A DNA stretch of 14,355 nucleotides from Coprobacillus sp. (lineage in GTDB: Bacteria; Bacillota_I; Bacilli_A; RFN20; CAG-826). The position numbers were made by a program, and so were the translations under genes. Where the stretch lies: NCBI GenBank assembly GCA_021203805.1, contig JAJQAM010000032.1, positions 1 to 14,355 on the forward strand, read 5' to 3'. Position 1 is the stretch's first letter. The number at the start of each line of letters is the position of its first letter. Under the pieces are notes generated by a model. The model worked only from the letters and a program-made list of their open reading frames with translations. It had not been told where the DNA came from and ran no database searches. Positions 1 through 5,494 of this stretch are shown here, one piece after another.

Positions 1-667
1 GGAAATGTTCATCAAAGTCAAGGACAAGAGGAACACCTGTAGGGATATTAAGCTCGGTAATATCTTCATCGGAGATATTCTCTAAGTATTTAAGAAGGGC
101 TCTTAGGGAATTACCGTGCGCGGCGATTAGAACTCTCTTACCAGAGACGATTGCGGGTTTAATCTCGGTCTCCCAGTAGGGAAGAACACGAGCCACAGTG
201 TCTTTAAGACACTCAGTAAGAGGAAGGTCTTGAACGCCCACCCCACTATAGGTATCTTGAAGAGCGGGGTTACGGGGGTCAGTCTCTTCAAGAGCAGGGG
301 GCTGTACGTCATAACTTCTTCTCCAAATCTTAACTTGAGCTTCTCCGTATTTTTCAGCGGTCTCGCTCTTATTTAATCCTTGAAGTGCTCCGTAGTGTCT
401 TTCATTAAGTCTCCAAGTTTTATAGACAGGAATATATTCCTGATCGAGTTCTTCTAATACTAAGTTAAGGGTGTGAATTGCTCTTTTAAGAGTGGATGTA
501 TAGGCTACATCAAACTTAAAACCTTCTTCTTTAAGGAGTTTACCGCCATTAATTGCTTCTTCTCTCCCTTTATCGGATAGGTCAACATCAGTCCAACCAG
601 TGAATAAATTAAGTTTATTCCACTCGGACTCGCCGTGTCTAACAAGCACTAATTGATATTTTGCCAT
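1..667 (-). CDS. gpmA: 2,3-bisphosphoglycerate-dependent phosphoglycerate mutase, 3'-truncated by window edge
   Basis: Interconverts 3- and 2-phosphoglycerate in cytosolic glycolysis, using a phosphohistidine intermediate. About 222 codons are visible from the ATG at 667-665, and the family is usually 230-250 residues, so only the C-terminal tail is missing. The N-terminus MAKYQLVLVRHGESEWN carries the RHG motif with the catalytic histidine at residue 11. Further family motifs are FTGWTDVDLS, YTSTLKRAIHT, ERHYGALQGLNK and, near the visible end, AAHGNSLRAL with the second active-site histidine. The start is supported by GAGGT about 8 bases upstream. The gene is divergent from the DUF4160 cassette across 143 bp. 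No terminator can be seen because the 3' end is outside. eno and pyk, the next glycolytic steps, lie further right on the same strand. Identification is firm. Confidence 0.96.
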   Translation of the reverse strand, partial: MAKYQLVLVRHGESEWNKLNLFTGWTDVDLSDKGREEAINGGKLLKEEGFKFDVAYTSTLKRAIHTLNLVLEELDQEYIPVYKTWRLNERHYGALQGLNKSETAEKYGEAQVKIWRRSYDVQPPALEETDPRNPALQDTYSGVGVQDLPLTECLKDTVARVLPYWETEIKPAIVSGKRVLIAAHGNSLRALLKYLENISDEDITELNIPTGVPLVLDFDEHF

Positions 668-688
668 ATGAATTTACCTCGTTAGATA

Positions 689-714
689 TATTTTATAACG
701 ACACTCATAAAATA
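689..714 (-). promoter_or_regulatory. Probable gpmA promoter region with AT-rich inverted repeat
   Basis: The arms TATTTTAT (689-696) and ATAAAATA (707-714) flank a 10-base centre. On the minus strand a TATAAA element at 697-692 could serve as the gpmA -10, about 25 bases before the start codon. I see no good -35 at the right distance. The repeat is AT-only and may be chance. Low confidence. Confidence 0.25.
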
Positions 715-720
715 ACTATA

Positions 721-742
721 TGTTTTAAAATGTGTTTTAAAA
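721..742. repeat. Short direct repeat in the gpmA/DUF4160 intergenic region
   Basis: TGTTTTAAAA occurs at 721-730 and again at 733-742, a 12-bp period. It sits between the divergent gpmA and DUF4160 genes, upstream of both. It could be a tandem protein-binding site or simply AT-rich spacer; nothing else supports a function. Confidence 0.3.
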
Positions 743-766
743 AAATTAAATTTGAGTTTTTATTTT

Positions 767-780
767 TCACTATATCGTGA
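767..780. promoter_or_regulatory. Candidate operator palindrome before the DUF4160/DUF2442 pair
   Basis: TCACTATATCGTGA is an imperfect 14-bp palindrome with 12 of 14 positions symmetric. A second symmetric reading, ATATC-GT-GATAT, spans 772-783. It ends about 30 bases before the DUF4160 start and directly precedes a TATTATATAA stretch (781-790) that could be the -10. The position suits an autoregulatory operator, and the second gene carries a helix-turn-helix segment. No experimental or comparative support is available here. Confidence 0.35.
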
Positions 781-810
781 TATTATATAAATTAACAAAA
801 AGGGGGAAAT

Positions 811-1062
811 ATGCCGACAATAGCTATCTTTGATGGAATATCAATATTAATGCACTACGCTGAAAACGAACACAATCCACCACATGTACATGTGGTATGT
901 GCTGAGCGGTATGGTGTGTTTGATTTTAATGGAAATATGCTAAATGGAGACTTAGAAAAAAATACACAAAATAAAATTAAAAAATGGATAAGTATACACA
1001 AAGAAGAACTCATTGAAATGTGGAATACACAAAACTTTAAGAAATTAGATCCACTAGATTAG
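811..1062 (+). CDS. DUF4160 family protein (toxin-antitoxin-like partner)
   Basis: An 83-residue protein resembling DUF4160. The recognisable core is the histidine- and proline-rich motif HNPPHVHV (about residues 21-28), followed by a short helical half with W and H residues (KKWISIHKEELIEMW). There is no signal peptide or membrane segment, so it should be cytosolic. The biochemical activity of this family is not established. The start is well supported by AAGGGGGAAAT just before ATG. The gene is followed after 13 bases by a DUF2442-HTH gene; DUF4160 and DUF2442 genes are commonly found side by side and are regarded as a possible toxin-antitoxin-type pair, with roles unassigned. Codon use is noticeably more A-rich than in the flanking housekeeping genes, which suggests an acquired cassette. 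Confidence 0.8.
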   Translation: MPTIAIFDGISILMHYAENEHNPPHVHVVCAERYGVFDFNGNMLNGDLEKNTQNKIKKWISIHKEELIEMWNTQNFKKLDPLD

Positions 1063-1075
1063 GAGATAAGATAAT

Positions 1076-1507
1076 ATGCATCACAAGATTAAAAATATAA
1101 TTCCTACAGACGATTATAAATTAGTCGTTCAATTTTCTGAAGGGGCCACAAAAATATACGATATTAAAAAATTATACGATAGGTACCCTATCTTTAAAAT
1201 GCTTGATGATATTACTTTATTTAAACAAGTCAGTATAGAAACAGGTGGGTACGGCCTAATTTGGAATGATGAAGTAGATTTAGATAGTGAAGAAATATGG
1301 GAAAATGGGGAGACCACTATCACTCCATTTGATGGTCTTATATCTTTTGGAGACGCCGCTGAAATGTGGGGACTAAACGAGAGCACTCTTCGGAAAGCGG
1401 TAAAGTACGGAAAACTAGTAAACGGAACTGATGTCTGTAAATATGGCAAACAATGGGTTATAACCATTGATGCCATGAATAGAGAATATGGAAAGAAAAG
1501 AGTTTAA
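1076..1507 (+). CDS. DUF2442 protein with C-terminal helix-turn-helix-like domain
   Basis: A 143-residue protein in two parts. Residues 1 to about 82 match the DUF2442 pattern: a beta-rich start, YKLVVQFSEGATKIYDIKKL, then LFKQV, a glycine pair, IWNDEVDLDSEEIWENG. From about residue 88 comes a second module, SFGDAAEMWGLNESTLRKAVKYG, which looks like a MerR/excisionase-type helix-turn-helix, followed by a wing-like KYGKQWVIT and EYGKKR. The fusion suggests a DNA-binding, possibly antitoxin or autorepressor role; this is inference. AGGAG at the DUF4160 stop codon (TAGGAG) lies 10 bases before the ATG, so the two genes form one operon. The stop is only 3 bases from the convergent ZIP transporter stop, with no terminator visible. 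A-rich composition matches the partner and not the neighbours. Confidence 0.78.
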   Translation: MHHKIKNIIPTDDYKLVVQFSEGATKIYDIKKLYDRYPIFKMLDDITLFKQVSIETGGYGLIWNDEVDLDSEEIWENGETTITPFDGLISFGDAAEMWGLNESTLRKAVKYGKLVNGTDVCKYGKQWVITIDAMNREYGKKRV

Positions 1508-1510
1508 TAA

Positions 1511-2341
1511 TTAAAACGCTAGTAAAAGGAAAGCAACAAGGGCAAGTCCAATAATAACATAGAGAATAGAGAACTTAGATTTGTATTTTGTAAAGATCTG
1601 GGGAAGAAGCTCAATAAGAAGAACATAGAGGAGAGCCCCAAAGGCAATTGCATCCACTACTCCAAGAGCCAAAGCGGAGATGTCACCGCTATAGCTAGAG
1701 AAGTAGCCCGCAATTAATAAAGCGTAGGCTGGAATAGAGGAGACTATACTCATTCCAATAGAGAAGCCAGTTCCTTTCCCCGCTTCCTTAAAGGAAAGAT
1801 ACATCGATATTCCAATAACAAGATTATGAATAAACATAATTGAGGAAATAATAACTCCGCTTATAAGGTCCTCACTCATCGCCACTCCCATGCCAAAGCC
1901 TTCAGGAATGTTATGGATAAAGATAGCGGCTAAAAAGACAAAACTAGTAGCGAGTAAAGATCGCTCATTATTTTCAAATATTTCTTCAACGTGACCATGA
2001 TCTTCGCACCCGTCTTCATCTTTTTGGTCAGTATCATGGTGATGAGTAAAATGATGAAGAAGCTCGTGAAGGCCAAAAAAGAGAAGACCAGTCCCGACGA
2101 TAATGGCCACCATTATGCCCATAGAAGCGGCCAAAGAAAGGGAGTCAGCATCTAGGAAATTAGTAATAGAGTTACCGAGTAGCTCTATAAAGATAAAACC
2201 GATTAACGCGCCGGTTGAAAAGTTTTGAAGAAAATTAAGCCACTCTCTATGTTTAGTGGCTACGGAGCCTATAAGGGCGCCAATCGCGGTGGCTAAGACT
2301 GTCGCCATTAGTCCAACAAGAAGCATAAGCCAAATACTCAT
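1511..2341 (-). CDS. ZIP-family divalent metal transporter
   Basis: A 276-residue integral membrane protein with about eight hydrophobic segments, as in the ZIP family (uptake of zinc, iron or manganese into the cytoplasm). After transmembrane segment 3 (ending HELLHH) there is a His/Asp-rich loop (HHHDTDQKDEDGCEDHGH), the typical cytoplasmic metal-binding loop. Segment 4 has the signature HNIPEG, which supplies the binuclear metal-site ligands. Segment 5 reads FIHNLVIGIS: the His-Asn pair is kept, but the glutamate normally four residues after the histidine is isoleucine. The start codon overlaps the upstream membrane-protein stop as ATGA, and an AAGGAG lies about 14 bases upstream inside that gene's Lys-rich tail, so translation is probably coupled. 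Metal specificity cannot be read from sequence. Confidence 0.9.
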   Translation of the reverse strand: MSIWLMLLVGLMATVLATAIGALIGSVATKHREWLNFLQNFSTGALIGFIFIELLGNSITNFLDADSLSLAASMGIMVAIIVGTGLLFFGLHELLHHFTHHHDTDQKDEDGCEDHGHVEEIFENNERSLLATSFVFLAAIFIHNIPEGFGMGVAMSEDLISGVIISSIMFIHNLVIGISMYLSFKEAGKGTGFSIGMSIVSSIPAYALLIAGYFSSYSGDISALALGVVDAIAFGALLYVLLIELLPQIFTKYKSKFSILYVIIGLALVAFLLLAF

Positions 2342-3411
2342 GTTTTCTTTTTCTTCTCCTTTTTAGAGTTTGGGGGCTCATTTTCTGTTTTCTGAACGGG
2401 CTTTTTATCAATCACTTTAGGTTCCACTTTTATATTTATAACCACGGCTTTACGGTTATCAGGATTAACCGCTAAGACGCCTTCATTAATATCAGTCTTC
2501 TTCTGTGCGGCTACAACGATATTAGTAATCGATATAACTAGAATGGAGACCGCTAGTACTATTCCCACTACTAGTGCCGTTGTGGTAATAACGTCAGACT
2601 TTACGTTAAACCTAGATAGTAAAACTACGAGAAGAGAGAACAAAGTGCAAAGGTAGACATTAAGATTAAGAAACTTTACTCCCTTAGTGGCCCAGGAGTC
2701 AGTCTTTTTAAGGGCGATAAAGCCGAGGATAAGAAGCACCGATTCACCCACCGCCTGAATCTCAGTGAGAGTAAGGGAGTTATTGATATAGTCATAAGAC
2801 TCATACATAACCACTGTAGGAATAACTCCAAAGATAATGACAAGATTTAGGATAAGAGATATCACTCCGATAACAAGGTAGATCCTATAGTCGTGATAAG
2901 AACCCGCTTTTATAATATCTCCAGTCTTACGAACGGAGTTTTGCTCGATGAAATAGATGGTGAGTTTAACTGCGGCGACAATAAGGTGGTAAATCCCAAA
3001 GGCGAGATACCAATACTGTATTTCTTCTTGCCTTAGGGCTAATACTAACTGCAGTATAGCGAGGATTATATGGAAGGCAAAAGAGATAAAGGCGATGACG
3101 ACAGTGCGGTAATGAATATCCGTCATCGCTCTTTTAATCGCGTATTTTCTCGAGTTATGTGAGTTGAGATAGGTGAGCATCACAAAGAGGAGATAGATGA
3201 AGTAGTAGCCACCCGCAATTAAAAGAATAACCGAGACAATCCACATCACCGCTTGAACAAGCTGAGAGGTGGAGTCAGACCATCTCGTAAAAGTAAAGAT
3301 AGAGGCAAGTAGACCAGCGACTGCGATAACGATTACTAAAATAGCAACCCAAATAGGAGGCTCAAGAAAGGAATGTTTCTTATCTTCTAGTTCAATGTCT
3401 TCTTGGCTCAT
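2338..3411 (-). CDS. Multi-pass membrane protein of unknown function
   Basis: Not a family I recognise. With the start at 3411 it is 357 residues: a short acidic N-terminus (MSQEDIELEDKK), about eight transmembrane segments (roughly residues 18-42, 50-82, 102-125, 132-155, 175-203, 212-232, 245-262, 268-298), then a tail of about 60 residues ending in a Lys-rich run (SKKEKKKKT), presumably cytoplasmic. The frame stays open upstream to 3453, but that region is the tRNA-Trp gene, and the ATG at 3426 is fused to the tRNA's CCA end. I therefore take the ATG at 3411, with a weak AGAG about 7 bases before it. The last codon overlaps the ZIP transporter start by ATGA, so the two are likely made together. 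A role in metal transport is only a guess from this pairing. Confidence 0.75.
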   Translation of the reverse strand: MSQEDIELEDKKHSFLEPPIWVAILVIVIAVAGLLASIFTFTRWSDSTSQLVQAVMWIVSVILLIAGGYYFIYLLFVMLTYLNSHNSRKYAIKRAMTDIHYRTVVIAFISFAFHIILAILQLVLALRQEEIQYWYLAFGIYHLIVAAVKLTIYFIEQNSVRKTGDIIKAGSYHDYRIYLVIGVISLILNLVIIFGVIPTVVMYESYDYINNSLTLTEIQAVGESVLLILGFIALKKTDSWATKGVKFLNLNVYLCTLFSLLVVLLSRFNVKSDVITTTALVVGIVLAVSILVISITNIVVAAQKKTDINEGVLAVNPDNRKAVVINIKVEPKVIDKKPVQKTENEPPNSKKEKKKKT

Positions 3412-3425
3412 ATATAACTCTATCA

Positions 3426-3499
3426 TGGCAGGGGCGGTAGGAATCGAACCCACAATAACGGTTTTGGAGACCGTTGTTATACCATTTAACTACGCCCCT
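3426..3499 (-). tRNA. trnW: tRNA-Trp (anticodon CCA)
   Basis: A 74-nt cloverleaf can be folded. The acceptor stem is AGGGGCG (3499-3493) with CGCCCCT (3436-3430). The D-stem is GTTA/TAAC. The anticodon stem ACGGT/ACCGT carries loop CTCCAAA, so the anticodon is CCA and it decodes UGG only. The T-arm is GTGGG-TTCGATT-CCTAC, the discriminator is G, and a CCA end is encoded. It lies 45 bases downstream of yqeY and 14 bases upstream of the membrane-protein start on the same strand. A TATAAA element six bases before its 5' end could be a private -10, but read-through from yqeY is equally possible. Confidence 0.96.
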
Positions 3500-3544
3500 A
3501 CGAGTTTTATATGATAATAAAAAGCTATCTATAAAACAAGAGTT

Positions 3545-3970
3545 TTATTGAATGCTTTTTAAAAGTTTAGAAACAAGTGACATGTCGACGCTTCCCGCGT
3601 AATTTGCTTTGAAATATTTCATGACACTTGGAACGGATTTATCGTCTAAAGAGTTAATAATTTTAAGGATTTCGTCCTCACTTAGCTGGCTAGGAAGATA
3701 AGAGGAGATAACTTCTATTTGATGAGTAATGCCATTTACTCTCTCGCTGTTACCGACTTTCTCATATCCCTCTTTTTCTTCGTCAAGCTCTTTAAGGACT
3801 TTACTAATAATAGAGAGGACATCGCTGTCTTTTACTTCCTCTCCTTTTTCGTGGAGATCTAGCTCTAGGGTTTTCTCTCTCGTTAAAACGACGCTGATAA
3901 TACTTCGGGCGTCGCTATCATGCGCTTTCATCGCTTCTATATTGGCTTTTTTTAGCTCATCTATAAGCAT
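3545..3970 (-). CDS. yqeY: GatB/YqeY domain protein
   Basis: A 141-residue cytosolic protein of the YqeY family, which resembles the C-terminal tail domain of the GatB subunit of the tRNA amidotransferase. Its exact role is not established. Typical features are the N-terminal helix MLIDELKKANIEAMKAHD, then SIISVVLTREKTLELD, a glutamate/lysine-rich middle, EVISSYLPSQLSEDEI and the C-terminal KYFKANYAGSVDMSLVSKLLK. Length agrees with the family (about 145-150). The start at 3970 is fixed by AAGGAG about 8 bases upstream; an in-frame GTG at 4012 lies inside the promoter and cannot be used. A strong promoter precedes the gene. tRNA-Trp follows on the same strand, which may link expression with a tRNA gene but says little about function. 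Confidence 0.92.
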   Translation of the reverse strand: MLIDELKKANIEAMKAHDSDARSIISVVLTREKTLELDLHEKGEEVKDSDVLSIISKVLKELDEEKEGYEKVGNSERVNGITHQIEVISSYLPSQLSEDEILKIINSLDDKSVPSVMKYFKANYAGSVDMSLVSKLLKSIQ

Positions 3971-3997
3971 AAGTAGGTCTCCTTCCCCTGTAAGAAT

Positions 3998-4026
3998 ATT
4001 ATAGCGGCTCACCGCTTAAATAACAA
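3998..4026 (-). promoter_or_regulatory. yqeY promoter with internal palindrome
   Basis: The -35 TTGTTA (4026-4021) and -10 TATAAT (4003-3998) are separated by exactly 17 bases, so transcription should begin near 3991, about 20 bases before the yqeY start. The spacer holds a palindrome, AGCGG-N4-CCGCT (4003-4016), overlapping the first base of the -10. This is a classical place for a repressor site; the repressor is unknown. Confidence 0.75.
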
Positions 4027-4029
4027 AGA

Positions 4030-4043
4030 CTACTTATAAGTAG
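4030..4043. promoter_or_regulatory. Perfect 14-bp palindrome upstream of yqeY -35
   Basis: CTACTTATAAGTAG is its own reverse complement. It lies three bases upstream of the yqeY -35 and just beyond the eno terminator. It may be a binding site or chance; the same eight bases CTACTTAT recur once at the yqeY start codon. Confidence 0.35.
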
Positions 4044-4048
4044 CAAAC

Positions 4049-4081
4049 AAAAACAGCACCCATCCCCATCGGTGCTGTTTT
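4049..4081 (-). terminator. Rho-independent terminator of eno
   Basis: The arms AAAACAGCACC (4050-4060) and GGTGCTGTTTT (4071-4081) form an 11-bp stem with a 10-base loop. On the minus strand the stem ends in a run of T (TGTTTTTG). It starts about 35 bases after the eno stop codon and separates eno from the yqeY promoter. Confidence 0.9.
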
Positions 4082-4116
4082 CGTTATAAAGGACTTCAAA
4101 ATTATGAAGCTAGAAG

Positions 4117-5424
4117 TTATTTAATGCAGTAGATTGATTTCTTCCCTTCAAAGATAGAGACATCATCCTCTCCATCATTATTGAGGTCATCTTCAATCCT
4201 TAGAAGCTGATTGTATTTGGCAATACGATCAGTTCTACTAATGGAGCCAGTCTTAATTTGTCCGGCGTTAGTACCGACGACAATATCCGCGATTGTGGTG
4301 TCTTCGGTCTCACCTGATCTATGAGAGACAATCGCGGTGTAGCCCGCTCTCTTAGCCATTTCAATGGCGTCAAGGGTTTCGGTAAGAGTGCCAATCTGGT
4401 TGACTTTAATGAGAATAGCGTTGGCCACTCCCATATCAATACCTTTCTTAAGTCTTTCGGTATTGGTGACGAATAAATCGTCACCCACAAGCTGGACTCT
4501 ATCGCCTAGCTTAGCGGTGCAGTACTGCCATCCCTCCCAGTCATTCTCATCAAGAGGATCTTCAATTGAGATAATTGGGAAGCGATTAACGAGGTCAGTA
4601 AGGAAGACATCCACCATCTCTTTAGAGGTGTATTCCTTGCCGTCCGCTTTAAGGACGTATTTCTTTTTCTCGCCGTCATAGAATTCACTAGAGGCCACAT
4701 CAATACCTAGGCAGATATCTTTCCCTGGCTCATAGCCAGCGGCTTTAATAGCTTCAATGACTCTTTCAAAGGCTTCAGCGTTGCAGCTAAGTTTAGGAGC
4801 GTAGCCGCCTTCATCACCAACGGAAGTGACATAGCCGTTCTTAGCGAGGATATTTTTAAGCTCATGGAAGACTTCCGCGCCCATTCTTAGGGCTTCATGG
4901 AATGACTTCGCGCCAACAGGGAGAATCATGATTTCCTGGAAATCAATGGTCCAGTCTGCATGAGCGCCTCCATTTAATATATTCATCATAGGAAGAGGAA
5001 GCTGCTTCGCATTAACTCCACCTAGATATCTATAAAGAGGAATTCCAAGGAGGTCCGCAGCGGCTCTACAAGCGGCAAGGGAAACCGCTAAGATGGCATT
5101 AGCACCTAGTTTTGCTTTGTTAGGAGTGCCGTCTAGTTCAATAAGCTTTTTATCAAGGGCTACTTGATCAAGAACGCTCATTCCAATCACAGCAGGGGCA
5201 ATGATTTCATTGACGTTTGCTACCGCGTTAAGAGTTCCTTTTCCTCCAAATCTTTTCTTATCACCATCACGAAGCTCAACGGCTTCATATTCACCAGTAG
5301 AGGCTCCGCTTGGGACGAGAGCGCGTCCAAAAGCACCGCTAGAGGTGTAAAGTTCTACTTCGACAGTAGGATTACCACGCGAATCGAGAACTTCTCGAGC
5401 GTGAACATGTTCAATAATTGGCAT
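4117..5424 (-). CDS. eno: Enolase
   Basis: Converts 2-phosphoglycerate to phosphoenolpyruvate in glycolysis, with Mg2+ as cofactor; acts in the cytosol, usually as a multimer. The 435 residues match the usual bacterial length (about 430). The N-terminal domain opens with HAREVLDSRGNPTVEVEL and contains GASTGEYEAVELRDGD. The barrel shows NGGAHADWTIDFQEIM, SVGDEGGYAP, GIDVASSEFYD, the metal-binding IEDP and LVGDDLFVTN, the catalytic-lysine segment LIKVNQIGTLTE and SHRSGETEDTTIADI (from residue 367). AAGGAG stands 10 bases before the ATG. The gene is a single transcription unit, with its own promoter (5452-5480) and terminator (4049-4081). Confidence 0.99.
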   Translation of the reverse strand: MPIIEHVHAREVLDSRGNPTVEVELYTSSGAFGRALVPSGASTGEYEAVELRDGDKKRFGGKGTLNAVANVNEIIAPAVIGMSVLDQVALDKKLIELDGTPNKAKLGANAILAVSLAACRAAADLLGIPLYRYLGGVNAKQLPLPMMNILNGGAHADWTIDFQEIMILPVGAKSFHEALRMGAEVFHELKNILAKNGYVTSVGDEGGYAPKLSCNAEAFERVIEAIKAAGYEPGKDICLGIDVASSEFYDGEKKKYVLKADGKEYTSKEMVDVFLTDLVNRFPIISIEDPLDENDWEGWQYCTAKLGDRVQLVGDDLFVTNTERLKKGIDMGVANAILIKVNQIGTLTETLDAIEMAKRAGYTAIVSHRSGETEDTTIADIVVGTNAGQIKTGSISRTDRIAKYNQLLRIEDDLNNDGEDDVSIFEGKKSIYCIK

Positions 5425-5445
5425 TATTATGTATCTCCTTTTATT

Positions 5446-5462
5446 ACCACTATTATAGTGGT
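5446..5462. promoter_or_regulatory. Perfect 17-bp palindrome over the eno -10
   Basis: ACCACTAT-T-ATAGTGGT (8-bp arms, one-base centre) covers the whole eno -10 hexamer. The inner TAT-T-ATA symmetry comes free with a TATAAT box; the outer ACCAC/GTGGT arms do not. The site lies upstream of the expected transcription start, so a protein operator is more likely than an RNA hairpin. The binding factor is unknown. Confidence 0.5.
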
Positions 5463-5480
5463 CATTTATAAAATTATCAA
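5452..5480 (-). promoter_or_regulatory. eno promoter
   Basis: The -35 TTGATA (5480-5475) and -10 TATAAT (5457-5452) have a 17-base spacer. The transcription start should be near 5445, giving a leader of about 20 bases carrying the AAGGAG site. The element lies in the 70-base gap after the lipoprotein operon, which has no evident terminator of its own. Confidence 0.8.
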
Positions 5481-5494
5481 TTTAATTACACTAG

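Noticed and set aside
127..312. Open frame of 61 codons inside gpmA on the same strand
   Set aside because: Out of frame with the clear phosphoglycerate mutase sequence and without a ribosome site.
3412..3453. Longer start for the membrane protein (MGSIPTAPAM...)
   Set aside because: The added residues are encoded by the tRNA-Trp gene, and no ribosome site precedes them.
3269..3514. Plus-strand open frame of 81 codons ending VGIEPTITVLETVVIPFNYAPTS
   Set aside because: It is the antisense of tRNA-Trp and the membrane-protein N-terminus; this peptide pattern is a known artefact of translating tRNA genes.
3971..4012. Upstream GTG start for yqeY (MSRYNILTGEGDLL)
   Set aside because: It lies inside the promoter spacer, upstream of the predicted transcription start, while ATG 3970 has an excellent AAGGAG.
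4364..4681. Open frames antisense to or out of frame with eno, glyA and pyk (also 5164-5508, 9461-9943, 9430-9657)
   Set aside because: They are shadows of strongly conserved enzymes, have no ribosome sites and resemble no protein.
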